DNA of 64,000 nucleotides from Pseudomonadota bacterium (GTDB lineage Bacteria; Bdellovibrionota; UBA1018; CAIMNF01): NCBI GenBank assembly GCA_027488515.1, contig JAIYBN010000004.1, positions 62,001 to 126,000 of the forward strand, read 5' to 3'. Shown piece by piece: positions 1 to 9,010 of this stretch (position 1 is its first letter; each line of letters starts with the position of its first letter). The notes under the pieces were generated by a model. It saw only the letters and a program-made list of their open reading frames with translations, ran no database searches and was not told where the DNA came from. The position numbers and the translations under genes were made by a program.

Positions 1-242
1 ACCTCGCGGGGAGCGCGGGCGGTCCGGGTGGTGCTTCCGGGGCTTCCGCGACTGGGAGCGATCCCGCCTGGTTCTTTGACCCCGCGCTTCGGCTTGAAAT
101 TGTGCTCGCTCTTGCAGGTCCGGCACATCACCCGGGCCGGAACGGATCCGACCATCGACATGATCATGTGTCCGAGATCCATTTTACAGCGGGTGCAGTA
201 ACAGACAGTATCCTTGCCAACCGAGAGTGCCGGGGTGTTCAT
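1..242 (-). CDS. Zinc-ribbon protein, cut by the left window edge
   Basis: The minus strand from an ATG at 242 reads open to the window edge, so the ORF track misses it. The first 55 residues hold two CxxC pairs (CTRC and CRTC), preceded by VCY, typical of a small zinc ribbon. A Pro/Arg/Ser-rich low-complexity tail follows (KPKRGVKEPGG). The C-terminus lies outside the window. It starts divergently from uvrC, with about 34 bp between start codons. The function is unknown; nucleic-acid binding is possible from the basic tail. The coding call rests on the cysteine spacing and the open frame. Confidence 0.7.
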   Translation of the reverse strand, partial: MNTPALSVGKDTVCYCTRCKMDLGHMIMSMVGSVPARVMCRTCKSEHNFKPKRGVKEPGGIAPSRGSPGSTTRTARAPRE

Positions 243-276
243 ATGTTGGGATTTAGGATACCTTGAATCGGTCCGG

Positions 277-1989
277 ATGAGCACCGAAAAACGCCCCGAG
301 AACAAATCGCGTCTCCTGCAGGAAGCCAAAAAACTGGCGACCTCGCCCGGCGTTTATCTGATGAAGAACGCCTCGGGTGACATCCTGTATGTCGGGAAGG
401 CGAAAAGCCTGAAAGCGAGGGTCACCTCGTATTTCCAACCCGTGGTCCACGAACATCCCCGAACCGAGTTGTTGTTGACCAACGTGGAAACCTTCGAGGT
501 GATCCACACCGGCACCGAGAACGAAGCGCTCGTCCTCGAATGCACGCTGATCAAACGCTACAAGCCGAAATTCAACATCCGCCTCAAAGACGACAAGCAC
601 TACCCGTATCTGCGGGTGTCGATGGTGGAGCGCTTTCCGCGGATCGAATGGACCCGAAAGGTGAACGAGAGCAAGGCCCGCTATTTCGGTCCGTTTCCTT
701 CGAGTTTCGCCGCCCGGATCACCTTGCGATTGCTGACAGAGTCTTTCAAATTACGGGACTGTTCCGACAACACCTTCTCGCACCGCTCGAGGGCCTGCAT
801 CCTGCATCAAATGGGGCAATGCTCGGCTCCCTGTGTCGGCGCGGTGAACGAGGAGGAATACAAAAGGCAGGTGGACGAGGCCTTGCTGGTGCTGGAAGGA
901 AAGGGCGCGGACTTCCTCGAGTCGCTCCGAGAGCGGATGGCGACTGCGGCGTCGGAAGAACGGTACGAAGAGGCTGCGATCATCCGGGACCAGATCCAGG
1001 CCGTCGAAATCGTCTCGCAGACCCAGTCGGTGATCGATGCCGACACCCGGCTCGACCAGGACGTGTTCGCCTTCGAGCAAAAGGAGGGGATCGCTCACGG
1101 TGTTGTCCTCCAGGTCCGGAGTGGCAAACTCCTCGGTGTGAAGCACTACGATGTGCAGAATTTCGACGGTTCTCTCGGTCCGGATTCGATTCTGTATGAC
1201 TTCCTCTCGCAGCACGTGATCCTGATGCAAGAGGGGAGCGACCTCACGCAGGCGAAAGAGATCCTGGTCGCCCAGCTACCGAGCGATCACGAGCTGCTCG
1301 AAAGCGCGCTCGGAGTCAGGATCCGTCTCCCCGAGTCGGAGGTCCAGAAACAACTCGTCAATGTGGCCCGGACCAACGCCAAACTCGCCGTCGAAAGCGC
1401 GAAACGGGAAGGGGCCGGACACGGAATCGGTGCCCTTGAAGAGGTCCAGGAAAAGCTCGGACTCGAGAAGCTTCCGAGGCGGATCGAGTGCTATGACATT
1501 TCAAATACGCAAGGTGAGGATTCAGTGGCCTCTCGGGTGGTGTTCATCGACGGAGCTCCGGACAAGAATCTCTACAGAAGATACAAAATCAAGACGGTGA
1601 AGGGCGCGAACGACTTCGCTTCCATGCGCGAGATCTTCGACAGGCGTTTCTCCAAAATGGACCTCGGAGCCGGCAACGAAAAACCCGACCTGGTCATCGT
1701 GGACGGGGGCAAGGGCCAACTGGCCCAGGCCAAGGCGATTTTCGAGGATCTCGGAATCCAGGGAGTGGATCTGGTCGGTCTCGCCAAGGCCAGAACCGAG
1801 CGTGATTTCAAATCGAAGGAAGTGGTGAGTTCGCAGGAACGCATCTTCATCCCGAACCGGGTGAATCCGGTCCCGCTCTATCCCCACACGCGGGCCTACA
1901 AGCTCCTCACTCACGTGAGGGACGAGGCGCACCGTTTCGCGATCACCTTTCACCGGTCACTCCGCGACAAGCGCAGCATCCGGGGTTGA
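277..1989 (+). CDS. uvrC: UvrABC system protein C (excinuclease subunit), lacking the C-terminal helix-hairpin-helix domain
   Basis: UvrC makes the dual incisions in nucleotide excision repair with UvrA and UvrB. The GIY-YIG nuclease domain is at about residues 20-100 (GVYLMKN, LYVGKAK). A UVR motif that contacts UvrB lies near residues 210-245, and the RNase H-like second nuclease domain follows (ECYDISNTQG, VIVDGGKGQL). I start at the ATG at 277 rather than the TTG at 214, because the latter would overlap the divergent zinc-ribbon gene. The protein is 570 aa and stops right after HRSLRDKRSIRG. The E. coli enzyme (about 610 aa) continues into a tandem HhH DNA-binding domain that is missing here. 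Confidence 0.95.
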   Translation: MSTEKRPENKSRLLQEAKKLATSPGVYLMKNASGDILYVGKAKSLKARVTSYFQPVVHEHPRTELLLTNVETFEVIHTGTENEALVLECTLIKRYKPKFNIRLKDDKHYPYLRVSMVERFPRIEWTRKVNESKARYFGPFPSSFAARITLRLLTESFKLRDCSDNTFSHRSRACILHQMGQCSAPCVGAVNEEEYKRQVDEALLVLEGKGADFLESLRERMATAASEERYEEAAIIRDQIQAVEIVSQTQSVIDADTRLDQDVFAFEQKEGIAHGVVLQVRSGKLLGVKHYDVQNFDGSLGPDSILYDFLSQHVILMQEGSDLTQAKEILVAQLPSDHELLESALGVRIRLPESEVQKQLVNVARTNAKLAVESAKREGAGHGIGALEEVQEKLGLEKLPRRIECYDISNTQGEDSVASRVVFIDGAPDKNLYRRYKIKTVKGANDFASMREIFDRRFSKMDLGAGNEKPDLVIVDGGKGQLAQAKAIFEDLGIQGVDLVGLAKARTERDFKSKEVVSSQERIFIPNRVNPVPLYPHTRAYKLLTHVRDEAHRFAITFHRSLRDKRSIRG

Positions 1990-2080
1990 GAGTGAGGATC
2001 GGATCAGGCGAGCAGAATGCGGCCGTGACCGGCCAGCAATTGCTGGATCAATTTCTTCAAATGACGCATGCCCCAAAACT

Positions 2081-2100
2081 AGCAGGGGTCCTGCTTCCTT
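2081..2100 (+). terminator. Weak candidate hairpin between uvrC and metB
   Basis: AGCAGG-GGT-CCTGCT forms a perfect 6-bp stem followed by TCCTT. It lies in the 177-bp gap between the convergent uvrC and metB genes. The U-tract is poor, so this is only a candidate bidirectional terminator. Confidence 0.3.
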
Positions 2101-2166
2101 ACAAGCGTTAACTGGACAGGATCCGATGTTCCTGATTTTGACGCGATGCGAAAAAATCCCGTTCGG

Positions 2167-3327
2167 TCAATCCAGGGCCTGCTTGAGGTCTTCGACCAGA
2201 TCCTGGACGTCCTCGATCCCCACGCTGATCCGGATCAGTGTATCCGCGATTCCGAGGGCCTTCCGGTTCTCGGCCGGTACTGAGGCATGGGTCATGATCG
2301 CGGGATGTTCGATCAGGGACTCGACTCCTCCGAGCGACTCGGCCAGAGTGAAGAGGCGGGTGCGTTCCATGACCCGTTTCGAATCCTCGAGGGTTCCCCG
2401 GATGACAAACGAGATCATTCCCCCGAAGCCGCTCATCTGACTTTTCGCCAGTTCATGCTGGGGGTGGGAGGGCAGTCCCGGGTAAATCACTTTCTCCACC
2501 TTCGGATGCTTTTCCAGGAAACGTGCGATCGCAAAAGCGTTCTGTTCGTGTTCCTTCATGCGGACGTGAAGGGTCTTCAGTCCCCGCATCACGAGGAAGC
2601 AATCCTGTGGACCGGGGACGGCACCGACCGCGTTCTGCAGGTATTTGAGTTCTTTGTAGAGCGCATCGTGGTTCGTGACGAGCACTCCGCCGACGACATC
2701 GCTGTGTCCGTTCATGTACTTGGTCACAGAATGGATCACCACATCGGCTCCCAGGTCCAAGGGACGCTGGAAGTAGGGGCTCATGAAGGTGTTGTCCACG
2801 ACACTGAGCAAACCGCGGGACCGGGCAAGTTTGGCCAGGGCGGCAATGTCGAAAATCTTCAACATGGGGTTGGTGGGGCTCTCGATCCAGAGCATCTTGG
2901 TTTCGGGCAGGATCGCCGCTTCGACTTTGGAGAGATCACCGAGATCCATGAAGGTGAAGCGGATGCCGAAGCGGGTGAGCACCTTGTCGAACAGGCGGAA
3001 GGTTCCGCCGTACACGTCATCCGAGCAGATCACGTGATCTCCCGACTTGAGGGTGTGCAGGAGGGTGTCGATGGTCGCCAGACCCGAAGAAAAGGCCAAG
3101 GCGTACTTTCCGTTCTCGAGAGCGGCGACGCATTCCTGGTAGGCGGTGCGGGTCGGATTGTCGGTCCGGGCGTACTCGTACCCGGTGTGTTGTCCCGGAG
3201 AAGTCTGCGCGAAGGTGCTCGTCTGATAAATGGGGACCATCACCGCACCTGTCCGGGAATCAGGGGCCTGACCCGCGTGAATGGCTTTGGTTCCGAAACC
3301 GGCTGCTTTCGACTCTGTTGATTTCAT
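2167..3327 (-). CDS. metB: PLP-dependent cystathionine gamma-synthase / gamma-lyase
   Basis: A Cys/Met-metabolism PLP enzyme of the usual length (386 aa). The family signature around the Schiff-base lysine is seen as SVTKYMNGHSD near residue 200, with YxR and D-x-T PLP contacts (YEYARTDNPT, VVDNTF). It either makes cystathionine from an activated homoserine and cysteine or cleaves it to cysteine; the sequence does not settle which. Its start overlaps the end of gshA by 4 nt, so the two are co-transcribed. Cysteine supply next to gamma-glutamylcysteine synthesis is a sensible pairing. Confidence 0.85.
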   Translation of the reverse strand: MKSTESKAAGFGTKAIHAGQAPDSRTGAVMVPIYQTSTFAQTSPGQHTGYEYARTDNPTRTAYQECVAALENGKYALAFSSGLATIDTLLHTLKSGDHVICSDDVYGGTFRLFDKVLTRFGIRFTFMDLGDLSKVEAAILPETKMLWIESPTNPMLKIFDIAALAKLARSRGLLSVVDNTFMSPYFQRPLDLGADVVIHSVTKYMNGHSDVVGGVLVTNHDALYKELKYLQNAVGAVPGPQDCFLVMRGLKTLHVRMKEHEQNAFAIARFLEKHPKVEKVIYPGLPSHPQHELAKSQMSGFGGMISFVIRGTLEDSKRVMERTRLFTLAESLGGVESLIEHPAIMTHASVPAENRKALGIADTLIRISVGIEDVQDLVEDLKQALD

Positions 3328-4613
3328 TTGGCCTGAGTATCCCTGAGTTCCCGTGCGGCCGCAAGGGCCGAGAGCTTGCCGATCACCCCGTAAACCGCCT
3401 CGAGGTGGGGGAATTCCTCGGAATTCCCGTCATTCAAGCTGTCGCTCAGGTCTTTGAAGCACAGCTTCTTGAAGAACATTCCCTGGCTGTTCAGGTTGTC
3501 CATGTCGTCCCGCTCGGAATTGGCGCGGATGAATCCGCCGATGAGTTCGCTCCCCATCATGTACACCACCGGCTCCGAGGTGGAACCGTCCGTGGTCAGG
3601 GTCGTCGGGATGCCTTCCTGGATCAGGACCCGGTCGATGCGGCTCTTGTTTTTTCCCATGCTCATCTTGTTCCGGGTACGGCGGTTCATGGTTTTCAGTT
3701 CTTCGATCGAATGAATCACCATGATCCCCATTCCGTAAGTCCCGGAATCGTTCTTGATGAACAGGGCGGGTTTCCGCTCCATTCCCCGTTTGGCGTATTC
3801 GGCTTTGACCGATTCCAGCATGCGCTCGGACTCGGAAATGACCCGGTCCAGTCCCGCATCGGTACCGAAGTCCACTCCTTCGATCGGACTGCTCCCGATC
3901 TGGATGCGCCAAGGATCGATTCCGATGAGTCCTGCGAACTCACCCGCAAGGAGGTTGTAGTGCTTGAAGTGATCGCTCTTCTTCCTTTTGAACCAACCCA
4001 GTTCGGGAGAGGGCATCACCGGCTGGGCGAGTCCGTACAATCCTTCCGGGCGACCCGAAGAGAAGTCGTTGTTGAGGAGGATCCAGTCGGGGTTGAATCC
4101 GTTCGGGAGTGTGGCCCTGCCATCAGTGATCAGCAGGGGGTATTCATGGATGGTCTGTTCGCTCGCCGACTTGAGTGTGTACTCCTGTGGGTCTGATCCG
4201 TAACGTCCGAATGCGGTCTCGAAACCGGCTTCATCGAGGATCTTGGCAAGATGGTGGAGATTCTCGAGGTAGAACCGGTTCTCGGTGTGGTTCTCGGGGA
4301 CGATCAGGATTTTCTCAGGAGCGGAGCTGCCGAGAATCGCGGCCATTTTGCCGATCTGCTCTTTGAAAATGCCCGGAGCACAACCGAGATCGATCTCGCA
4401 AATGTTGTTGAAGCCGGCCGGAAAAAGATTGCAATCGACCGGAGCGATCTTGTCGCCCGAGTCCCGGAGATCGACCGAGCAGTAAAACGCCGGAGGAGTC
4501 TCGCGGAAACGGGACTCGAACCAATCCGAGACCTCACGCCTTTTTTCGAATACGGCGTGAGCGATCTGATTTTTTAGGCTGGTAGGGCCGGTAGCACTTT
4601 TCGAGTTCGGCAT
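3324..4613 (-). CDS. gshA: Glutamate-cysteine ligase, PF08886 (GshA_ATPgrasp-like) type
   Basis: A 429-aa protein of the proteobacterial GshA family that is unrelated to E. coli GshA. It makes gamma-glutamylcysteine, the first step to glutathione. Landmarks are SVDLRDSGDKIAPVDCNLFPAGFNN near the N-terminus, a basic/Gly-rich nucleotide-binding stretch (FIKNDSGTYGMG) near residue 285, and ARAN-like GGFIRANSERD. It overlaps metB by 4 nt downstream. Its 5' end overlaps the TPR gene by 80 nt, so the true start could be slightly downstream, although no better ATG is evident. No gshB is seen in the window. Confidence 0.85.
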   Translation of the reverse strand: MPNSKSATGPTSLKNQIAHAVFEKRREVSDWFESRFRETPPAFYCSVDLRDSGDKIAPVDCNLFPAGFNNICEIDLGCAPGIFKEQIGKMAAILGSSAPEKILIVPENHTENRFYLENLHHLAKILDEAGFETAFGRYGSDPQEYTLKSASEQTIHEYPLLITDGRATLPNGFNPDWILLNNDFSSGRPEGLYGLAQPVMPSPELGWFKRKKSDHFKHYNLLAGEFAGLIGIDPWRIQIGSSPIEGVDFGTDAGLDRVISESERMLESVKAEYAKRGMERKPALFIKNDSGTYGMGIMVIHSIEELKTMNRRTRNKMSMGKNKSRIDRVLIQEGIPTTLTTDGSTSEPVVYMMGSELIGGFIRANSERDDMDNLNSQGMFFKKLCFKDLSDSLNDGNSEEFPHLEAVYGVIGKLSALAAARELRDTQAK

Positions 4614-5475
4614 GGATTCCTTTGGAGAACTCGAAGGTGGTCTTCAAGTCCTTCCGGATCTTAACTTTCAAAAAAGAATCGATCCTCATTTTTTCAATCT
4701 CATGGTTCAAGCCCGTGAAGGACTCGCACCATTCTTTCAGTATGGTGGCATCGGTGACCTGTTGAGCTTCGGTGAGAGCCGACTTGAAGCACAGGTTTTT
4801 CTGGCCGAAGTAATCCAGAAGCTCACTCTCGTCGAAAGCTTTGTCTTTCAGGAGGTGGGTGAGGGTGCAGTGTCTCATGGAGAACACCATCCGGTAGCCC
4901 GGCAAGTGTGCCGCAAGAGAGGCATCGGGTGCCGACTTCAGGTGCTCTTCCAGCCGGTCGAGTTCCTCTTCGGCCGATTCGAACTGTTTGTCCTCGAGCA
5001 GGCTTTGGAACCGGATCGAGCGTGCCAGACCGGTTTGTTTCGGGTCGGGCTTTGACTTCAGCAATTCGTCGGCCAACACCCTCGCGTGCAAATGGTCTTT
5101 CATTTTCAGCTTGGCCTCGGCCGCGTAGGACCGCATCCGGTTCAAGTCGACGGTTTCCCAAGGTTGGTTCAGGCAATCTCCAGCATGCCGGTACGCCTCG
5201 GCGATCCGTCCTTCCGCCATCAATGCGGACACCAGTTGGAAATAAGCGTCCTTCAAACCTGAGTGGGAGGGGTAGCGTTCCACAAAACGCAAATAGGAGC
5301 GGATCGCAGCCGGACGGTCGTGCTTCTCGACGGCGCTTTTCCCTTCTTTGAGAAGGAATGCGGCTTCCTCTCCGTTCCTCGGACCCGGATCGGGGTTTCC
5401 TGTCTCGCCCCATGCCGGACTCATCGGAGTCATCAGCACAAAAGCCCAGAAAAGGAGTGGAATTTTGGATCCCAT
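4534..5475 (-). CDS. Secreted TPR-like protein
   Basis: A 313-aa protein with a clear signal peptide (MGSKIPLLFWAFVLMTPMSPAWG). Helical repeats follow that resemble tetratricopeptides (AAIRSYLRFVERYPSHSGLKDAYFQL, GRIAEAYRHAGDCL, QFESAEEELDRLEEHL). The C-terminus is strongly basic (KKSDRSRRIRKKA). It is probably a periplasmic scaffold. It is first in the apparent TPR-gshA-metB transcript, but an 80-nt overlap with gshA is long for bacteria. The specific role is unknown. Confidence 0.7.
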   Translation of the reverse strand: MGSKIPLLFWAFVLMTPMSPAWGETGNPDPGPRNGEEAAFLLKEGKSAVEKHDRPAAIRSYLRFVERYPSHSGLKDAYFQLVSALMAEGRIAEAYRHAGDCLNQPWETVDLNRMRSYAAEAKLKMKDHLHARVLADELLKSKPDPKQTGLARSIRFQSLLEDKQFESAEEELDRLEEHLKSAPDASLAAHLPGYRMVFSMRHCTLTHLLKDKAFDESELLDYFGQKNLCFKSALTEAQQVTDATILKEWCESFTGLNHEIEKMRIDSFLKVKIRKDLKTTFEFSKGIHAELEKCYRPYQPKKSDRSRRIRKKA

Positions 5476-5494
5476 AGTTTAGCTTGAGCCTAAC

Positions 5495-6742
5495 ATGAAG
5501 GCGAAAGGTCCAGCACTGATTTTCAGCACCGTTTTCCCGGAGCCGTCGTCCTCGGCTGCCGGAGTGCGGCAAATGCAATGGATCCGGATGTTGCTCGAGT
5601 TCACCGACCGCGTGGTGCTCGCCTCTCCCTCGCTCATCAAGTCCGAGCGGGATTGGGGATTCCAACCCATGCCCCCCGGTGTGGAATTGGTTTCATTGGC
5701 GCTCAATGACTGGACCCGGGTGGACTGGATCCGTGAGCTAGCTCCATCCATCGTCCTGTTCGACCGTTTCATCACCGAAGAACAATTCGGTCCCTTGGTC
5801 CGCGATGCCGTTCCCGGAGCTTTGAGACTGCTGGAAACCGTGGATCTCCATTTTTTGCGGAAGTCACGAGGAGAAGGACTGAAGGGACCGGTCCAAGACC
5901 GTTCCGAGACCGCGATCCGGGAAACCGCATCCATCCTCCGGTCGGATCACTCCTTCGTCGTGAGCTCCTACGAAGCACAGCTGTTGAATCGCGAGTTCGG
6001 GATCGGTCCTGAGGTGGTGGACTGGATTCCCTTCGCGTATCCCGAGACCCGCGAGGAGGGGAGCTTCGAATCCCGTTCCGGATTCCAATTCATCGGGAAC
6101 TTCCGCCATGCTCCCAATCTTGACGGAGTCCGGTGGTTCAGAAACGAGATCTGGCCTCGCGTGCGCAAGCGTCTGCCCGGAGTCGAGTGGAAAATCCACG
6201 GTGCTTACCCTTCGTCCGAAATCATGCAGTGGCACCGGCCCAAGGAAGACGGGATCCGTGTGGTGGGTGGCGTGAAACACCTCTCTGATGCCTTCAGCGG
6301 AGTGCGGGTGAACCTCGCTCCGCTCCGGTTTGGTGCAGGAGTGAAGGGAAAATTACTCGATGGATTCCATCACGGTGTTCCGGCAGTGAGCACTCCCGTC
6401 GGTGCCGAAGGCTTGATGCCCGCTGAATGGGTGGATCCTTTCCCGGGATTGGTGGTGGAGACGGTTCAGGACTGGGTGGACGCATGCGTGCGCCTGCATG
6501 AGGATCGTGATCTCTGGATGGAGTCCCGAGTCAGGGCCCGCTCCCTGATGCGCGAGGTCTACTCCTCGGACCAAGTGGACGGGCAGTTCCGGAAGCGATT
6601 GGCGGAAATCCTCGCCAGGCACGATCGGGGTGAGACTCCTCGGTGGATTTCGAGGATTCTCAGGGACGAGTTCCAGACCGGACGAAAGTACTTCTCGAAG
6701 TGGATCGAGGCAAAAAGTTCGGGGTCAGTCCAGAAGGGGTAG
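5495..6742 (+). CDS. Glycosyltransferase, GT4 / group 1 family
   Basis: A 415-aa GT-B fold protein. The N-terminal half begins with a Rossmann strand and the loop PEPSSSAAGVRQ. The C-terminal half holds the nucleotide-sugar site: FIGNFRHAPNLDGVRWF, then NLAPLRFGAGVKGKLLDGFHHGVPAVSTPVGAEG, a typical GT4 donor-site block. The acceptor is unknown; surface polysaccharide or protein glycosylation are possible. It starts only 19 bp from the divergent TPR gene, so their promoters must overlap the opposing coding regions. Confidence 0.85.
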   Translation: MKAKGPALIFSTVFPEPSSSAAGVRQMQWIRMLLEFTDRVVLASPSLIKSERDWGFQPMPPGVELVSLALNDWTRVDWIRELAPSIVLFDRFITEEQFGPLVRDAVPGALRLLETVDLHFLRKSRGEGLKGPVQDRSETAIRETASILRSDHSFVVSSYEAQLLNREFGIGPEVVDWIPFAYPETREEGSFESRSGFQFIGNFRHAPNLDGVRWFRNEIWPRVRKRLPGVEWKIHGAYPSSEIMQWHRPKEDGIRVVGGVKHLSDAFSGVRVNLAPLRFGAGVKGKLLDGFHHGVPAVSTPVGAEGLMPAEWVDPFPGLVVETVQDWVDACVRLHEDRDLWMESRVRARSLMREVYSSDQVDGQFRKRLAEILARHDRGETPRWISRILRDEFQTGRKYFSKWIEAKSSGSVQKG

Positions 6743-6913
6743 TGCGGTTCTCGCATCCACGACCGGAGTTTCAGGAGAGGTTTTCTTCACGGAGGCCGGA
6801 CTCCGGTCAGGAGCGTTCCAATAGCCGAGCGAGATCACCAGTGCGCAGATTCCGCCCAGGATGGCGAATCCGGTGTGGGTGAGGCGAGGGTGTCTCGAAC
6901 TGAAGGATCCCAT
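6725..6913 (-). CDS. Small single-pass membrane protein (uncertain)
   Basis: A 62-aa ORF with one hydrophobic segment (GFAILGGICALVISLGYW) between a positively charged N-terminus and a polar tail. This follows positive-inside rules for an inner-membrane anchor. Its 3' end overlaps the converging glycosyltransferase by 18 nt. The frame can be extended to a GTG at 6922, and neither start has a convincing ribosome site. No family is recognised. Confidence 0.4.
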   Translation of the reverse strand: MGSFSSRHPRLTHTGFAILGGICALVISLGYWNAPDRSPASVKKTSPETPVVDARTALPLLD

Positions 6914-6962
6914 ACGAAACACGCATCGGTTTCCGGGATCATTACTTGAGTGAATTCGTCAG

Positions 6963-7700
6963 TTATCGACGGGGGCGGAGGCGGATCGAATGGATCGGAA
7001 GCCCGTCTTTGATGAACAGGCGCTCGAACAGGGTCACCTCGGGGATGGTGAGCTTCTTGGCGTCCGGGTTGCCGGCGTGGAGGTCGCGGGTCATCTCGAG
7101 GACTTCCCAGACGTCGCCCAAGCGCTCGATTTCGCCGAGGATGAACTCGAAGTATTCCGCATGATCGGTCTTCAGGTGGAAGACGCCACGGGAAGAGAGC
7201 AAAGGAGCGATGGACCGGAGCCAGGCTTCGTCAGCGGTGCGGTTCTTCTTCTGGGCCTTCTTCGGCCAAGGATCGGGGAAGAACATGTGCAGGAAGTCGA
7301 TCTCTCCCGGGGCGAACATGAAGGGGAGTCGTTCTGCGTTTGCGCGGAAGGCGAGGAGGTTCTTCACCTTGAATTTGGCGGCCTTTTCAGCCATCCGGTA
7401 AATCTGTTTGAATTTCCAGTCGATCCCGATGTAGAGGGAGTCCGGATTCCGTTTGGCCCATTCCAAAGTCACGTGGCCGGCGTTGCAGCCGACTTCCACA
7501 TGCAGGGGGATGGTGGCGCCGGGATTTTTTCCGGCACTGGCGAGAAACTGCGCTCTCCAGTTCCCCCGATGGGTTTCGGTATCATGATCGGTCAGCGCGA
7601 GCCCCCTGAGAGTCTCAGGAAGGTTCTTCAGCTTGCCCCAGTAGATGTTCTTTGCGGGGGCATATTGGAATTCAGGGCTGGACACCGAGCGCGAAATCAT
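6963..7700 (-). CDS. trmB: tRNA (guanine-N7-)-methyltransferase
   Basis: It forms m7G46 in the tRNA variable loop using SAM. The SAM-binding motif HVEVGCNAGHVTLEWA and the family-specific FPDPWPKKAQKKNR block are both clear, and the latter is diagnostic of TrmB. I chose the ATG at 7700 (MISRSVSSPEF, 245 aa). The ORF-track start at 7766 would place the N-terminus inside the hairpin downstream of flagellin. It lies downstream of fliC on the same strand but is probably separated from it by that hairpin. Confidence 0.93.
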   Translation of the reverse strand: MISRSVSSPEFQYAPAKNIYWGKLKNLPETLRGLALTDHDTETHRGNWRAQFLASAGKNPGATIPLHVEVGCNAGHVTLEWAKRNPDSLYIGIDWKFKQIYRMAEKAAKFKVKNLLAFRANAERLPFMFAPGEIDFLHMFFPDPWPKKAQKKNRTADEAWLRSIAPLLSSRGVFHLKTDHAEYFEFILGEIERLGDVWEVLEMTRDLHAGNPDAKKLTIPEVTLFERLFIKDGLPIHSIRLRPRR

Positions 7701-7756
7701 CAGGAGATGGGGGATAACTCGATTGCACACGCTTGTAAAGCTTTCACCTGACAAAC

Positions 7757-7785
7757 GGGGTGGCACTCGAGGGAGTGCACACCCC
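7757..7785 (-). terminator. Strong hairpin between fliC and trmB
   Basis: On the minus strand GGGGTG-t-GCACTC-cctc-GAGTGC-CACCCC folds into a 12-bp stem with a single bulge. It is followed by GTTTGTC, a short U-rich stretch. A second, smaller inverted repeat (GCACACC/GGTGTGC) sits just upstream. The position fits termination or 3'-end protection of the flagellin mRNA. Confidence 0.6.
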
Positions 7786-7853
7786 GCTCATCGAGGTGTG
7801 CGTATCATGAGTCATCCGGACTCATTTCCCTATGAAGTCGATCGCTCGGGTCC

Positions 7854-8687
7854 TTAGCCGAGAAGTTTGAGGACCTGTTGCGGATTCTGGTTCGCTTGAG
7901 AGAGGACCGAGATTCCCGCCTGGGCCAGGATGTTGGACTTCGTCAGTTCGGAAGTCTCAGCAGCCATGTCAGTGTCCCGGATCCGGGAGCGGGCGGCATC
8001 GAGGTTCTCTTTGTAGGTCCCGATATTGTTGATGGTCGACTGGAGTCGGTTCTGGAGGGCACCGAGAGCGGAACGGTTCTCGTTCAGCTTGGTCAGCGCG
8101 TCGTCCAGTTTTGCCAGGTTGTTCTGGGCGTCCGCTTTGGAACCGGTGGTGATCCCTTCGATTCCGAGGCTTCCGACCGTGATGTTCTGCTGGTCGGAAT
8201 CGATCACGAGGCGGTCTTCCATCGGATTGTTGTTCAATCCGACCTGGAGCTCGAGCTTCGGCGCAGAGCCGTTCAGGAGCTTGGTTCCGTTGAATTCGGT
8301 GGTGGTGGCAATCCGGTCGATTTCGGCGCGGAGTTGCTGAACTTCTTTGTCGATGAAGCTGCGTTCCTTGTCACCGATGGTGTCAGAAGCGGCTTGGATC
8401 GACAGTTCGCGCATCCGTACGAGGATGTTGGAAACTTCGTTGGTGGCACCTTCTGCCACTTGGATCAGAGAGATCCCGTCCTGGGCGTTCCGGTTGGCCT
8501 GGCCGAGGGAGCGGGTGTTGGCGCGAATCCGTTCGGAAATCGCGAGCCCCGCCGCATCGTCACCGGCGCGGTTGATCCGGGTTCCGGAAGAGAGTCGCTC
8601 GAGTGAGCTCTCTTGGGATCGTCTGTTTTGGTCGAGGTTGCGCTGGGCAACCATGGCTTGGATATTGGTATTGATACGCAGACCCAT
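7854..8687 (-). CDS. fliC: Flagellin
   Basis: A 277-aa flagellin, short because it has only the conserved D0/D1 regions and little surface domain. The N-terminus [18 protein letters not shown] and segment [19 protein letters not shown] are canonical, as is the C-terminus ([41 protein letters not shown]). It is exported through the flagellar type III system and builds the filament. A good ribosome site (AAGGAGAAATTCC) precedes the ATG, and a sigma28-like promoter lies about 92 nt upstream. No other flagellin is seen in the window. Confidence 0.96.
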   Translation of the reverse strand: MGLRINTNIQAMVAQRNLDQNRRSQESSLERLSSGTRINRAGDDAAGLAISERIRANTRSLGQANRNAQDGISLIQVAEGATNEVSNILVRMRELSIQAASDTIGDKERSFIDKEVQQLRAEIDRIATTTEFNGTKLLNGSAPKLELQVGLNNNPMEDRLVIDSDQQNITVGSLGIEGITTGSKADAQNNLAKLDDALTKLNENRSALGALQNRLQSTINNIGTYKENLDAARSRIRDTDMAAETSELTKSNILAQAGISVLSQANQNPQQVLKLLG

Positions 8688-9010
8688 GGAATTTCTCCTT
8701 GATACGCAGTTGATTCATCCATGAGTTTTTCGTGATCCTTCACGAGGCCGAGCATTCCAAGAATCGCCCGACACCCTCCTATCGTCAGTGGAGTTTTTGA
8801 CTTGAGGAAAAAAGTGCAGGTATTTCAAGTACTTATACCTTACCAAAGAAGTCGGTTATTTTAAATGATTGGAATTGCAGCAAAAATCGAATTCTTCAGT
8901 GGCCCGGGTGCGTTGGAAAAAAATGAAGAGGGGTGTTTTTTTCCGCTCAAGTCGCTCGGTTTTCAGGGGAAAGTTGCCACTTTTTTTGCGGATCTGGTAG
9001 AAATCGGGGC
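8688..9010. other. Intergenic region between divergent fliC and bolA
   Basis: About 320 bp that is more AT-rich than its surroundings. It contains the sigma28-like promoter for fliC and otherwise A/T tracts (TTTTAAATGATTGG, GGAAAAAAATGAAG). I see no ORF with a plausible ribosome site and no RNA gene. The bolA-grxD promoter should lie in the last 150 bp, but I could not pick a convincing hexamer pair. Confidence 0.5.
8779..8805 (-). promoter_or_regulatory. Sigma28 (FliA)-type promoter for flagellin
   Basis: On the minus strand TCAAGTCA - 11 nt - GACGATAG matches the FliA consensus TAAAGTTT-N11-GCCGATAA at 5/8 and 6/8 positions with exact spacing. It would give a 5' UTR of about 85 nt ahead of fliC. 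Flagellin genes are standard FliA targets. Confidence 0.6.

Noticed and set aside
2004-2069. 21-codon minus-strand ORF (MRHLKKLIQQLLAGHGRILLA) between uvrC and metB
   Set aside because: The composition is protein-like, but it has no ribosome site and sits over the candidate hairpin; too short to call.
2287-3321. 344-aa plus-strand ORF opposite metB
   Set aside because: It is the antisense shadow of a well-conserved PLP enzyme, a common artefact in high-GC DNA.
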